Shown here: positions 1 through 8,579 of the stretch, one piece after another | How the letters are laid out: every line of letters begins with the position of its first letter | Position numbering within the stretch: position 1 is the stretch's first letter | Assembly: GCA_002343715.1 (NCBI GenBank) | Contig: DDSA01000153.1 | Span: 1-25,112, forward strand | Source of the DNA: Phycisphaerales bacterium UBA2402 | Lineage (GTDB): Bacteria > Planctomycetota > Phycisphaerae > Phycisphaerales > UBA1924 | DNA: 25,112 bases | Direction: 5' to 3' | Program-made: the position numbers and the translations under genes | The notes under the pieces: generated by a model | The model's database searches: none | Told to the model about the DNA's origin: nothing | What the model saw: only the letters and a program-made list of their open reading frames with translations

Positions 1-1590
1 GGTTCCGTCAACCTTTTTTCGTCCCGAGATTGGTCCGACGGGGATCGTCTGTATCAAACACGGAATATTACGGCGATCGTCGGGGTCGGCATTGCGGGCG
101 TTGGGTTATCCGGGTGCGCTTCGATGTTGGGTGTCCTGACTCGGTCTGGTGAGTTCTTCATTTTCAGGATAGCAGATGGGGCCAGACTGTGTAATGGGAG
201 CGTGAGCGTAGAGTCTGAATACGGGTTCCGTTCCGATTGGCTTCGTGAGGGCGTCTCAGCGATGGCGTTCGCGCAAGACAACCATCGTGTGGCATTCAAC
301 ATCGATTCAGAGTTCTTCGTCTTTGGTATCAGGGCCGACCAACGATCGATGGCGCTCGAGGCATCCGAGAATACGCCCGAGTTCGGCATCCGGCGGGTGT
401 TGTTCAGTGCCGATGGTGACCAATTGGTGCTGGGACAGCGCAACGGCGTAGTTCGCATCGTGGATCTTGTGGGTGGGAGAGCGGATCGCACGCTCCGTGG
501 TCCCCCGGGGGACTGCACATCGCTCCGGTTATCTCCCGACGGAGCCAAAGTGGCGGTCTGCAACGCCGGGGTCGTTCAGGTCTGGGAGCTCGCGCCGTCG
601 AGTTTGCAACAGCAGGTCCGGGCGCACACGCAATCCGTCCTCGGGGTGCATTTTTTCACATCGTCCGGCGGCTCGCTCCGTGTCGTCACGTGCGGAGCCG
701 ATTCAATGGCCAGAGTCTGGGACGCGACGGACTTGGAGCGTCCCATTCGGGAGATTGCCCTTGCCGGGTGTGCCGCTGCCGCGGCAACGACCAGCGATGG
801 TTTGACGGTCGCGCTAGCCGATTACTCACGGGTCGTATCGATCACAGATGCCGATGCAGACGGCGACCTGAAGCAATGGTCCATACCACTTCCAGAAGGT
901 TGGCACAGTGCCCATGCTTCGTTGCACGGCATCGATTTCAATCCAGTGACCGGTGAACTCGCGTGCGTCGGCTACGGTGCACAGATCTCGTTTCTCGCGT
1001 GGCGACAGCCCGGTGCTTTGTGGCGTGCGGTACCTCTTCCGAGGCCCAGGGATCAGGCCCCGGACCTCGTGGTGCGGGTGCCGATGGTCCGGTTCAGCCC
1101 GAACGGGAAGTATGTTGCGGCATGCACCTCCACCGGGGCGTTCATCCTGTTCGATGCGGGCACGCAACGCCTGCGAGCGTACGACCGATCTACACGCGCG
1201 CAGAAACGACTAGTGGCTTTCTCGGGCAACAGCGAGTTGGTGGCGGTTGGCGGCGACGATCGGACCATCCGCGTGTATTCGACGCGCGATGCCCGTTGTG
1301 TGCGTTCCTTGCCGAGCGGCGAGGGCTTGATGCATACTCTGGCGTTCATGCCGGACGACCGTGTGTTGATCATGAACATGTCGGAAGTGTCCGTGCAGTT
1401 TACGGACTGGCGGAATAACCGAGAACTCGCGGCGATTGATGTAAAAGATATGGTGATGAGTAGCGCCCTGTCACCGGGCGGGGATATTCTGGGTATCGGT
1501 ACGCAGTCCGGGATGTTGTATCACTTCGACCTGTCGTCTGTGATCCAACGTGTCGAAGGAAACCGCGCGTACTACACCGGCGGGGAATGA
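1..1590 (+). CDS. WD40-repeat beta-propeller protein, 5' end outside window
   Basis: The reading frame is open from the first base through to the TGA at 1588-1590, so the gene starts upstream of the window and the ATG at 124 is only an internal methionine. About 529 residues are visible. They contain degenerate WD40 blades: repeated stretches of 'SPDG' or 'SADG' turn, a hydrophobic strand, then 'V-W/V-W-D/E' ends (for example ARVWDATDL, VVQVWELAPS, IRVYSTRDA). No kinase or other catalytic domain is visible; in planctomycetes such propellers are often the C-terminal half of a Ser/Thr kinase or a stand-alone scaffold, but the missing N-terminus prevents a choice. The gene ends 22 bases before the start of the next gene on the same strand. 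Confidence 0.85.
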   Translation, partial: GSVNLFSSRDWSDGDRLYQTRNITAIVGVGIAGVGLSGCASMLGVLTRSGEFFIFRIADGARLCNGSVSVESEYGFRSDWLREGVSAMAFAQDNHRVAFNIDSEFFVFGIRADQRSMALEASENTPEFGIRRVLFSADGDQLVLGQRNGVVRIVDLVGGRADRTLRGPPGDCTSLRLSPDGAKVAVCNAGVVQVWELAPSSLQQQVRAHTQSVLGVHFFTSSGGSLRVVTCGADSMARVWDATDLERPIREIALAGCAAAAATTSDGLTVALADYSRVVSITDADADGDLKQWSIPLPEGWHSAHASLHGIDFNPVTGELACVGYGAQISFLAWRQPGALWRAVPLPRPRDQAPDLVVRVPMVRFSPNGKYVAACTSTGAFILFDAGTQRLRAYDRSTRAQKRLVAFSGNSELVAVGGDDRTIRVYSTRDARCVRSLPSGEGLMHTLAFMPDDRVLIMNMSEVSVQFTDWRNNRELAAIDVKDMVMSSALSPGGDILGIGTQSGMLYHFDLSSVIQRVEGNRAYYTGGE

Positions 1591-1612
1591 CCGGGGCGTA
1601 CACTCGACTTGC

Positions 1613-2380
1613 ATGGCCGACCCCAACGCCCCCAAAGTCTGCTCCATCTGCGGCATCGACGTCTCAAACAAGCCCCGCACCAAGGACCCGAAGGGCCGCT
1701 ACGTCTGCGCCGAGTGCATCGAGAAGGCGAAGACGACCAAGCACGCGCAGCAGAATCCCCCCAAGCCCGCTCAGCCAGCCGCCTCATCGAGCGCCGAAGG
1801 GGGGAACTCGGACAACAGCTTCATTCTGGAGATGGGCGGCAAGAGCCTGGGCAGCAAGGGGGGAAAGGCCTGCCCCAACTGCGGTCGCATCCTGGCCGAG
1901 GACACGGTGGTCTGCATCTCCTGCGGGTACAACACCTCCACGGGCAAGCAGATGCAGGTCAAAGTGGTCAAGGCGAAGAAGGAGAAGGGCGAATCATCCT
2001 CCGGCGGCGGGGGCGGATTGGCGGGGTTGAACGCCTCGCCGCAGGTGCTCGCGGCGATCTACCTGGTCGTGGTGGGAGGGTTGATCGGTGCGGGCCTGGC
2101 GATGGATCACAGCGGCCTGTACATGGCCGGGCTGATCGTGGCGGGGATCGGTGCCTTTGCCATCTACGTGGCGACCGTCGTCTTTGCGTTTATCGACAGC
2201 GGCGCAGGGTGGGGCATCGGCTGCCTGCTCTGCGGGATCGTGCAGATCGTCTGGATCATCAAGCAGTGTGACCGGGACCTTCTCAAGGTCATGTGGTTCG
2301 CGTCTGTGCTGGCGAGCATCGCGATCAATATCATGTCGTACAGCGGCGTCGCCCCGACCGGGTTCAGTTTCGGCCCGTGA
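1613..2380 (+). CDS. Zinc-ribbon membrane protein of unknown function
   Basis: A 255-residue protein with an N-terminal cytosolic zinc-binding part and a C-terminal membrane part. CxxC pairs lie at residues 10/13 and 32/35 (first zinc site) and at 87/90 and 101/104 (second site, CPNCG...CISCGYN, a typical zinc ribbon). A Lys/Gly-rich linker (about 115-140) leads to four hydrophobic segments near residues 144-163, 168-194, 200-217 and 226-243. I chose the ATG at 1613, where the cysteine motif begins; the frame is open further upstream to 1550, but that stretch lies inside the preceding gene. Proteins of this layout are common in planctomycetes and have no established role. A short hairpin (GCCCG/CGGGC) overlaps the stop codon at 2373-2386 but has no T-run. 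Confidence 0.8.
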   Translation: MADPNAPKVCSICGIDVSNKPRTKDPKGRYVCAECIEKAKTTKHAQQNPPKPAQPAASSSAEGGNSDNSFILEMGGKSLGSKGGKACPNCGRILAEDTVVCISCGYNTSTGKQMQVKVVKAKKEKGESSSGGGGGLAGLNASPQVLAAIYLVVVGGLIGAGLAMDHSGLYMAGLIVAGIGAFAIYVATVVFAFIDSGAGWGIGCLLCGIVQIVWIIKQCDRDLLKVMWFASVLASIAINIMSYSGVAPTGFSFGP

Positions 2381-2444
2381 TCGGGCGTGCGGGTGGCTTC
2401 GCGGCGTTCATCACCGGGACAGGCGAGCCGACGGGACCGGTGCC

Positions 2445-2678
2445 TCAACGGGTGATGACGCCCAGTCGCTCGAGAAAGGCCGTCGCCTCTTCCACCTCGA
2501 ACCGCGTGAATTCGCAGAGACATTTGGGTTGGAGCATCGTCCCCATGAGGCCGACCGGATCGACGTGACGGCCGGTGGCCGCGTGGACTTCTTCGATGGC
2601 CTTGACAACGGCCTCGGAGGCTTCGATGAGCCGCTCGGGGTCGATGTGTTCTTTCGGTTTTTCTGGTTTGCGGTTCAT
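2445..2678 (-). CDS. Small hypothetical protein (77 aa)
   Basis: A short, hydrophilic, charged protein beginning MNRKPEKPKEHIDPERL, rich in Glu/Ala with predicted helices, and containing a small motif 'QPKCLCEFTRFEVEEA' near residues 50-65. No signal peptide or membrane segment is visible. The start at 2678 is preferred over the in-frame upstream ATG at 2759 because a good ribosome binding site (GGGGAGAA) lies about 7 bases upstream of it. The gene converges on the zinc-ribbon membrane protein, with a 64-base gap. I do not recognise the family. The two cysteines (CLC) could bind a metal, but that is speculative. Confidence 0.6.
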   Translation of the reverse strand: MNRKPEKPKEHIDPERLIEASEAVVKAIEEVHAATGRHVDPVGLMGTMLQPKCLCEFTRFEVEEATAFLERLGVITR

Positions 2679-3042
2679 CGAACAGTTCTCCCCGATCGGG
2701 GTGCCCCGGCTCCTGACGGGGAAGGTCCGCGATCGTTTTCTCCACACTCCCTTTCGCACCCATCATCGGGTGGGATGCAACTCAGTTGCGATCAATCCAC
2801 GATTGCACATGGGAGTGATACGGAAAAGCACCTCCGTTGGTTCACGACCCTTCGCCCGTCTGTTTGTGCAAATCACTGCGGGGTAGATGTGAGTTACTGA
2901 TCGAATTTCGTCTTGCGGACATCCGCTTTCGGGAGTTTACTCATATCAAGTCTATCAGCGCCCGATGTAGTATCGTCGCGTGCATCGAGTAGGGTCTCTA
3001 CCTCACCCTTGCCGCGGCTGGTGTTGAGATGGAGAGGTCAGA
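2679..3042. other. Divergent intergenic region with two small palindromes
   Basis: This gap separates the minus-strand small protein from the plus-strand HDOD-GGDEF gene, so it should hold both promoters. No convincing coding frame was seen. Two inverted repeats sit side by side: GCAACT-c-AGTTGC at 2777-2789 and CAATC-cac-GATTG at 2793-2805. They are about 100 bases from the minus-strand start and 240 from the plus-strand start. No recognisable riboswitch, including a c-di-GMP type, was found by eye. Confidence 0.4.
2777..2805. promoter_or_regulatory. Paired palindromes, possible operator
   Basis: Arms GCAACT/AGTTGC with a single-base centre (2777-2789) are followed after three bases by CAATC/GATTG with a 3-base centre (2793-2805). 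The perfect arms and their position between two divergent genes suggest a regulator site, but the arms are short and chance cannot be excluded. Confidence 0.25.
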
Positions 3043-5013
3043 ATGATGTCCGAGAATCGTCAGGTCGGAAACTCCTCCACCGGCATGAACGGCAACTCAT
3101 CCAACTCGGCGATGGACCGGGTGATGAACTGTCAGAACCTGCCCAGTCTTCCGGGCGTGGCGATGAAAGTTCTGGAACTCACCTCCGATCGGAACGTGTC
3201 GGCGGTTGAGATCGCCAACACGATCCAGAACGACCCGGCATTGACAACGAAAGTACTGCGGACGGTCAACTCCAGTTTTTACGGGCTGCCCTCCCCCTGC
3301 CCGTCGATCAAGCGGGCCACCAGTCTGCTGGGAATCAACACAGTCAAGAGCATCGTGCTGGGCTTCAGCCTGGTGGAGTCCACCAAGAAATCCGGTTTGG
3401 ACAAGCAGTTCGACATGTTTTCGTACTGGCGTCGTGCGGTCTATTCCGCCGCGGGGGCGCGCGTGATCGGGATGACGCTGCGGCGGTGCGATCCCGAGGA
3501 GGCGTTCATCGGCGCGCTGGTGCAGGACATCGGCGTGCTGGCCTTCGCGGCCACCCTGAAGCGCGAATACGACGCGGTGCTGACCCAGGCCTCCGCTGAA
3601 CACGAACTCACAGGCGAAACCGAACGCAAGTTGCTCGGTGCGAGCCACACGGAGGTTGGGGCGAAACTCGCGGAGAGGTGGCGGCTGCCGCCCCAGGTCC
3701 TGGAGTGCATCCGATGGCATCACGAGCCGGAGCGGTGCGCCCCCTCGCACACGCATCTGCTGCGGGCGGTGGCCGCGGGGGGCCTTGCCGCGGCGGTCCT
3801 GGCGGACACAAACGATCCAAGGAAACTCGGCCGCTTTGTGACCACCATGCGCGAATGGGCGGAGTTGGACGCGTCGGCGTCGAAGCAGTTGCTGGCGCAG
3901 ATCAGCGAGGGCGCAGAACAGCTCGCCAAGAACATGGAGATCAAGACCGGCGAGAGCGCCGACCTGTCGGGCCTCATGTTCAAAGCCCACGAGCAGATGC
4001 TCGCCACGCAGGAGGAGTTGCAGCGCGAATCGATGGAACTGCGTAAGTCCAACCATGAACTCTCCCGCAGGACCGTGACCGACGCTCTGACGGGTGCGTT
4101 CAACCGGGCCCACTTCGACCTCGCGCTCAAGGCCGCGTTCGAGAAGAGCAACGGCGAGCGAACCCCCTTGACAGTGATTTTCAGCGACGCCGACAAGTTC
4201 AAGTCTGTGAACGACTCGCACGGGCACCAGGCGGGGGACGCCGTGCTCGTGGAACTCGCGCACCGGTTCCGAGAGACCATGAACGACCTGGGCGTGGTCT
4301 GCCGTTACGGCGGCGAGGAGTTCGCCGTCATCGTGCCCGGCGCCGATGAGGCTCGCGGATTGAAAGTGGCGGAACTGCTCAGAAGGCGTATCACCGCGGC
4401 ACCCTTCGACCTGTCCACCGTCCGGCCCGGTCTGACGCTGCCCGTGACGGTCAGCCTGGGCGTTGCGGCTCATGATCCCGCGGCGGGGTTGACGTTCGGT
4501 ACGCCGGAGGAGCTCGTCCACGTTGCTGATCTTGGCGTGTACGCGGCCAAACAGAGCGGGAGGAATCGTGTTTGCAAGGGCGAGTCGGGGCAAGTTGCGG
4601 AGAAGCCCGCTCCGACTATCAAAGTACTGGCGATCGAGGACGATCCGCTGGCTTCGCGGCTCCTGGCGTTCCTGTTCGAGAAGCACCGGGGCTATGCGCT
4701 CTCCTTCGCACCCAGCGCCGAGGCGGGCCTGGCTGTGGCGAGAACAGCCAGACCCGACATTATTCTGTGCGATCTGCAACTCCCGGGGATGAGCGGTTTG
4801 GAGGCGGTGCGTTTGGTAAGGGGCGACGCGTTCCTCGGCGGGGTCCCATTTGTGCTCCTCTCGGCTTCCAGCGATCCCGGGATCGTTACCGCCGCGGCGG
4901 AGTCCGGCGCGGATCAGTACATCGACAAGGCCGATCTCGTCAGTTCATTCGAGAAATGGGTGGGGGTGCTCGCGGATCTGGCCGTCAACAGGAAGCGGGC
5001 CATGGCGGCTTGA
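3043..5013 (+). CDS. HDOD-GGDEF-receiver signalling protein (diguanylate cyclase)
   Basis: A 656-residue cytosolic multidomain protein. Residues about 28-245 form an HDOD domain (LPSLPGVAMKVLEL, then NDPALTTKVLRTVNS), a degenerate HD-type regulatory fold. A helical, probably coiled linker (about 315-345) precedes a GGDEF domain (345-510) with an intact active-site loop GGEEF at 423-427 and metal-binding region FSDADKFKSVND, so it should make cyclic di-GMP from GTP. The inhibitory RxxD site expected just before the loop is absent. Residues 525-645 are a receiver domain with acidic pocket E532/D533/D534, phospho-acceptor D577 and K629. Start ATG 3043 (or 3046) follows the ribosome binding site GGAGAGG at 3031-3037. 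A C-terminal receiver is unusual, since receivers normally lead such proteins. The PP2C gene follows after 49 bases, probably in one operon. Confidence 0.92.
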   Translation: MMSENRQVGNSSTGMNGNSSNSAMDRVMNCQNLPSLPGVAMKVLELTSDRNVSAVEIANTIQNDPALTTKVLRTVNSSFYGLPSPCPSIKRATSLLGINTVKSIVLGFSLVESTKKSGLDKQFDMFSYWRRAVYSAAGARVIGMTLRRCDPEEAFIGALVQDIGVLAFAATLKREYDAVLTQASAEHELTGETERKLLGASHTEVGAKLAERWRLPPQVLECIRWHHEPERCAPSHTHLLRAVAAGGLAAAVLADTNDPRKLGRFVTTMREWAELDASASKQLLAQISEGAEQLAKNMEIKTGESADLSGLMFKAHEQMLATQEELQRESMELRKSNHELSRRTVTDALTGAFNRAHFDLALKAAFEKSNGERTPLTVIFSDADKFKSVNDSHGHQAGDAVLVELAHRFRETMNDLGVVCRYGGEEFAVIVPGADEARGLKVAELLRRRITAAPFDLSTVRPGLTLPVTVSLGVAAHDPAAGLTFGTPEELVHVADLGVYAAKQSGRNRVCKGESGQVAEKPAPTIKVLAIEDDPLASRLLAFLFEKHRGYALSFAPSAEAGLAVARTARPDIILCDLQLPGMSGLEAVRLVRGDAFLGGVPFVLLSASSDPGIVTAAAESGADQYIDKADLVSSFEKWVGVLADLAVNRKRAMAA

Positions 5014-5062
5014 GTTCGTCTTGTGCCGCCTCGCGGTTGCTCAAGAACATGCGGAACCGGGG

Positions 5063-6310
5063 ATGCACAGCAGACCGATCATCTTCAGCGCATCCCCGAG
5101 TCTATCCGGAGCCTCGGCACGATGGCTGTCTCCCATGCGGGTCGCGTGGCCGTGTGGTAATGCGCCGATGTTCGAAGCGGTCGATGGGGAGGCTTTCTTC
5201 GCGGAGTTGTCCCGTGCCGAAGAGCGAGAGCGTCATCCGGGGGCGGTGATCGCGGTCTTCGGGCCGACGGATGCGCCGTGGCGCATCGATATCGCCGCCG
5301 AAGCACTCCGTGCGGCTCATCTGCCGGGAATTCTGCTCCTTACCGATCCATCGCCGTGGCGGTCCTTCCAGCGGGGTGGAGTACTCTTTGAATCGATCGA
5401 CACGCCGCCGCCGGTGCTCGCGGCCATGCTGTACGGGCTTCTGGCTCGCCAGGCGGATGTCGATCTGCTCGAACGGGAGGTGGGTCTGACCCGCCGGTGC
5501 GAGAGAAGCATCCGCGATGAGATGGACAGGCTGCACGAGGAACTGCACCTCGCGGCGTCCATCCAGCGGGAGTTCACCTCATGCCCGCTGCCGAAGATCC
5601 CCGGGTTGTCGTTCGGGGTGATGAGCCGGCCGGTGAGTTTCGTGAGCGGCGATGTCTGCTGCCTGCGTGATGCGGGTGAGGACAGACTGGCATTCCTGCT
5701 CGCGGATGCCGCCGGGCACGGAGTTCCCGCGGCGCTGCTGACGATGGTGCTGACGCACGCGCTCACCACGCACGAGGCCGCGGGGGGCGGGGGTGTTCGA
5801 TTACTGGAACCCGCGGAAGTCCTTTCACGGCTCAACCGTCGCCTGTGCGAACATTGCCGCGGCAGCGCGTGGTTCGCCACCGCGGTGTACGGAGTGCTCG
5901 ACGCACGTACACGCGCCCTCAAGGTAGCGAGCGCGGGGCACCCTCGTCCGCTGGTGGTAGGCCCAACCAACGCGAGAGAGATCGATGCGCAGGGCCCTGT
6001 CCTGGGCCTGCTGGCCGATGGTGAGTTCTGTGAGGCGGCGACCGTCCTCGAAGCCGATGAAACACTGCTGCTGTACACAGACGGCTTGGAAAGTGTCTTT
6101 GCTGACGGTGCGCCGGCCCGGGGCACGGGCGTGGATCCCGCGGCGGTTCTCCGCGAGGTTCACGCGGGCGGCGCCGACCCGGTCGTTCTGCTGGGCAACC
6201 TCGAGCGACTGATCGACGAGCAGGCGGGCAGCCTCCACCAGGCGGACGATGTGACCGCCGTGGCAATCGCATCAGGACGCCGGGCTGGTGAACTCCGTCT
6301 CGCGGCGTAG
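5063..6310 (+). CDS. PP2C-type (SpoIIE/RsbU-like) Ser/Thr phosphatase
   Basis: About 415 residues. The C-terminal half (about 180-405) is a PPM/SpoIIE-type phosphatase: metal-binding aspartates are visible in VSGD (D197), ADAAGHG (D215) and QADDVTAVAI (D395/D396), with LLLYTDGLE (D340) between. Such enzymes dephosphorylate Ser or Thr on anti-sigma-antagonist-type partners. A helical segment (about 130-170, ending AASIQRE) is the signalling linker typical of RsbU proteins. Residues about 60-125 look like a degenerate receiver (GAVIAVFGPTD, then LPGILLLTDP) with no convincing phospho-acceptor. The frame is open back to 4850 inside the preceding gene; ATG 5063 is the first start after that gene ends, and 5135 or 5168 are alternatives. 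It most likely shares an operon with the HDOD-GGDEF-receiver gene. Confidence 0.9.
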   Translation: MHSRPIIFSASPSLSGASARWLSPMRVAWPCGNAPMFEAVDGEAFFAELSRAEERERHPGAVIAVFGPTDAPWRIDIAAEALRAAHLPGILLLTDPSPWRSFQRGGVLFESIDTPPPVLAAMLYGLLARQADVDLLEREVGLTRRCERSIRDEMDRLHEELHLAASIQREFTSCPLPKIPGLSFGVMSRPVSFVSGDVCCLRDAGEDRLAFLLADAAGHGVPAALLTMVLTHALTTHEAAGGGGVRLLEPAEVLSRLNRRLCEHCRGSAWFATAVYGVLDARTRALKVASAGHPRPLVVGPTNAREIDAQGPVLGLLADGEFCEAATVLEADETLLLYTDGLESVFADGAPARGTGVDPAAVLREVHAGGADPVVLLGNLERLIDEQAGSLHQADDVTAVAIASGRRAGELRLAA

Positions 6311-6337
6311 GCGCCCATCCCGCGACTACGCTGGGGC

Positions 6338-7369
6338 ATGGCGAGGCGTGAAAAAGCAGAGACTCGAGGTGCAGGCGGGCATGAGTTAACGGCGGCGTGC
6401 CGCGTGGTGGCGCTGGTGGGGCCTGACGCGTTCAAGCGGATGGAACGCACCCACACGCTGCGTGACCTGCTCGTTAAGGCGCACGGCGAGGTGGACGTTG
6501 TTCACTACTCCGGCGAGAGTGCCCAGGCCGCCGATGTGCTCGACGAGTGCCGATCCTTCGGTCTGATGGCTGCTCACAAGATGGTGGTGCTCGACGAGGC
6601 CGATGCGCTTATCAAGGAGGACACCCGACCGCTTTTTCAAAGGTACGCGGAGTCTCCCAGTGACGGCGCGACGTTGGTGATCCGGGCCAGATCGCTGATC
6701 CCCGGTCATCTCGGCAAGGCGATCGAGGCGGTGGGGCGGTTTGAATCCTGCGAGTCGCCGACCGAGTCCGAGGCCAGATCGTGGGTCGCGGCCAACGCCC
6801 TCCCCAGGCACAAAGCGATGATCGACAAGGAAGCGGCGGACCTTCTCGTGGAACGCATCGGGGCCGATCTGGGGCGGCTCGATACAGAGCTGGAAAAACT
6901 CGCCACCGCCGCGGCGGAGGACAACCGCATCACCCGCGAGTTGGTCGCCGCGTTCGTCGGGAAAAGCCGCGATGAAGAGGTCTGGTCGATCCAGGCGAAA
7001 CTACTGTCGAGCGGTGCCGCCCAGCGTCTTGCCGAAGTGCGTCACCTTATGGACGTGAACCGCACCCCGGCGACCCTCATCCTGTGGGCGCTCAACGACA
7101 TGGCGCGAAAACTGCACTCGTTGACTCGGATCATCACGTCCGGGGGGAACCCGTACCAGATGACGTACAAACTCAAACTCTTCGGCGGGTCGGATAAGGC
7201 ATTCATCGAGGCTGCCCGCACGCTCGATCCGGCCCGAGCGCTCACTATTCTTCGCGCTGGAGTCGATGCGGATCGCCGGAGCAAGTCCGGCCTGGCCGAT
7301 GCTGAACGGGCCGTGGAAATCGCGGTCCTTCGGCTGCCCCGGAGTGCTCCGGCATCGGTCAATAAATGA
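6338..7369 (+). CDS. holA: DNA polymerase III subunit delta
   Basis: A 343-residue protein with the HolA layout. The N-terminal part carries the VVALVGPDAFKR segment and DEADAL near residue 90, matching the degenerate AAA+ fold of the clamp-loader delta subunit. The C-terminal part is helical (EEVWSIQAKLLSSG, TLILWALNDMARKLHSL) and forms the collar that joins the clamp-loader ring. Its role is to open the beta sliding clamp so it can be loaded at primed sites. The usual family length is about 330-345. The ATG at 6338 lies 27 bases after the phosphatase gene, with only a weak GGGG ribosome binding site, which may reflect coupling to the upstream operon. The 3' end overlaps the convergent porin gene by 11 bases. 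Confidence 0.85.
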   Translation: MARREKAETRGAGGHELTAACRVVALVGPDAFKRMERTHTLRDLLVKAHGEVDVVHYSGESAQAADVLDECRSFGLMAAHKMVVLDEADALIKEDTRPLFQRYAESPSDGATLVIRARSLIPGHLGKAIEAVGRFESCESPTESEARSWVAANALPRHKAMIDKEAADLLVERIGADLGRLDTELEKLATAAAEDNRITRELVAAFVGKSRDEEVWSIQAKLLSSGAAQRLAEVRHLMDVNRTPATLILWALNDMARKLHSLTRIITSGGNPYQMTYKLKLFGGSDKAFIEAARTLDPARALTILRAGVDADRRSKSGLADAERAVEIAVLRLPRSAPASVNK

Positions 7370-8579
7370 CCTGGGCCTGGAGGCGGAAGGCGATCTGGTC
7401 GCCTTCATCATCCTGCAACAGGTTGAGCGTCGTGCTGGGTGCGGGGATGATCGCGCACTCGGACTCGGGGTCGAAGTAGTAAATGAAGTCGGCGCTGAGC
7501 CTGAAGGCGTGGCTCTGCGGGGTGACAAAGTAGTTGATGCCCACGGTGCCGGTGTTGAAGTTGTCCGGCCCCGCGACCTCGTTGGGGAAGACGCCGTCGT
7601 ACCGAGCGTACAACTCGACCTGGTCGGCCACGAAAACACCGCCCTGCGCCACAGCGCCGATGGCCTCGGCGGTCGGGCTGCTGTCGGGGTCGCTCTGTTG
7701 CCACAGGATCGCCGCGAAGGCGTTCCAGCCGTTGCCTTCGAGTGACAGATCGGCGGTGGCCTTGACGAGGTCGCGGGAGGTTGCACCGCCGCCCGTGTCG
7801 CCGTAAGTCTCGTAATCGAACGCGCCGCCCAGCATCGCGGCAAACTCGGAGCCTCGCCACGATGTGAAGTCGCTGAAGCGCTTCCAGTCCTTGCCCGCGA
7901 TCATCCAATCGGCCCGGCCGGTTACGGCAAAGTCGGCCTCGGTTCCTCCGGACCAGGGTGAGTTGAGTTGGTTCGACCCGTCCGTGATATCCGCGCCGAG
8001 TCGGAACGCTTCGTTCTGCCACCCCGCCCCGATTCCCTGAGAGCGTGCCATGGTGAAGACGGAGTTTGTGACAGAGCGCTCGATGTCGAGTTGGAACTGA
8101 TCGGAGATGAGTTCTTCACGATTGAAAAGCGGCTTGTACTGTCCGAACCGCACGTACGCCTTGTTCTCGAAAGTGTACCTTCCCTCGGCGTCGAGGAGAA
8201 ACGCCCCGCTGCTCGAGGCCATTTCCATCATCACGTTGTACGAAAGTGCCTTGTCCCACACGGTTCCGTCGAGCTTCAGTCGGGCGCGCTGGGTCTGAAA
8301 ACCCCCGGTGTATTCGTTCCCGTCCGGTTGATTCTCGCGGAAGTTGCCGTTGTACCGGAACTGCAGCACTCCCCCGATATTCATCGAGTTCGGGCCGCCG
8401 TCGGTGAGCGTGAACTTGCCGTTCTTCCAACCGCTCGGTGAGTCTTGCGCCAAAGAACTGGTTCGGGCGACCGAGTCCATCACCAACTCGTGTTTCGCCG
8501 CCTCTGCTGCGGGCTGTTGTGCAATTGTGGAGCCACCAATCAACATCAACGACACTACCGAAACAACATTCACATTCAT
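7359..8579 (-). CDS. OprO/OprP-like outer-membrane porin
   Basis: A 406-residue exported beta-barrel protein. Residues 1 to about 20 (MNVNVVSVVSLMLIGGSTIA) are a signal peptide. The mature part has alternating aromatic and polar strands such as GGVLQFRYNGNF, AYVRFGQYKPLFNREEL and VELYARYDGVFPN, and ends in QAQVIY, the aromatic C-terminus recognised by the barrel assembly machinery. 'QTQRARLKLDGTVWD' and 'GQYKPLFNREELIS' are typical of the phosphate-selective porin O/P family. The true substrate cannot be read from the sequence; phosphate, polyphosphate or another anion is possible. The ATG at 8579 follows a GGGAG site 5 bases upstream. A sigma70-like promoter lies at 8688-8717. The gene ends inside the tail of holA. 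Confidence 0.85.
   Translation of the reverse strand: MNVNVVSVVSLMLIGGSTIAQQPAAEAAKHELVMDSVARTSSLAQDSPSGWKNGKFTLTDGGPNSMNIGGVLQFRYNGNFRENQPDGNEYTGGFQTQRARLKLDGTVWDKALSYNVMMEMASSSGAFLLDAEGRYTFENKAYVRFGQYKPLFNREELISDQFQLDIERSVTNSVFTMARSQGIGAGWQNEAFRLGADITDGSNQLNSPWSGGTEADFAVTGRADWMIAGKDWKRFSDFTSWRGSEFAAMLGGAFDYETYGDTGGGATSRDLVKATADLSLEGNGWNAFAAILWQQSDPDSSPTAEAIGAVAQGGVFVADQVELYARYDGVFPNEVAGPDNFNTGTVGINYFVTPQSHAFRLSADFIYYFDPESECAIIPAPSTTLNLLQDDEGDQIAFRLQAQVIY

Noticed and set aside
124..1590. ATG at 124 as the true start of the WD40 gene
   Set aside because: The same frame is open to base 1, reads as protein upstream, and no ribosome binding site precedes 124.
2373..2386. Hairpin over the stop codon of the zinc-ribbon gene as a terminator
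   Set aside because: The 5-base stem has no following T-run and is easily expected by chance in GC-rich DNA.
3097..4779. Long minus-strand open frame (560 aa) opposite the HDOD-GGDEF-receiver gene
   Set aside because: It is a mirror of GC-rich third positions; the product is His/Arg/Gln-rich with no domain, while the plus strand has three clear domains.
5317..6126. Minus-strand Ser/Arg-rich open frame opposite the PP2C gene
   Set aside because: Low-complexity shadow of the phosphatase coding sequence.
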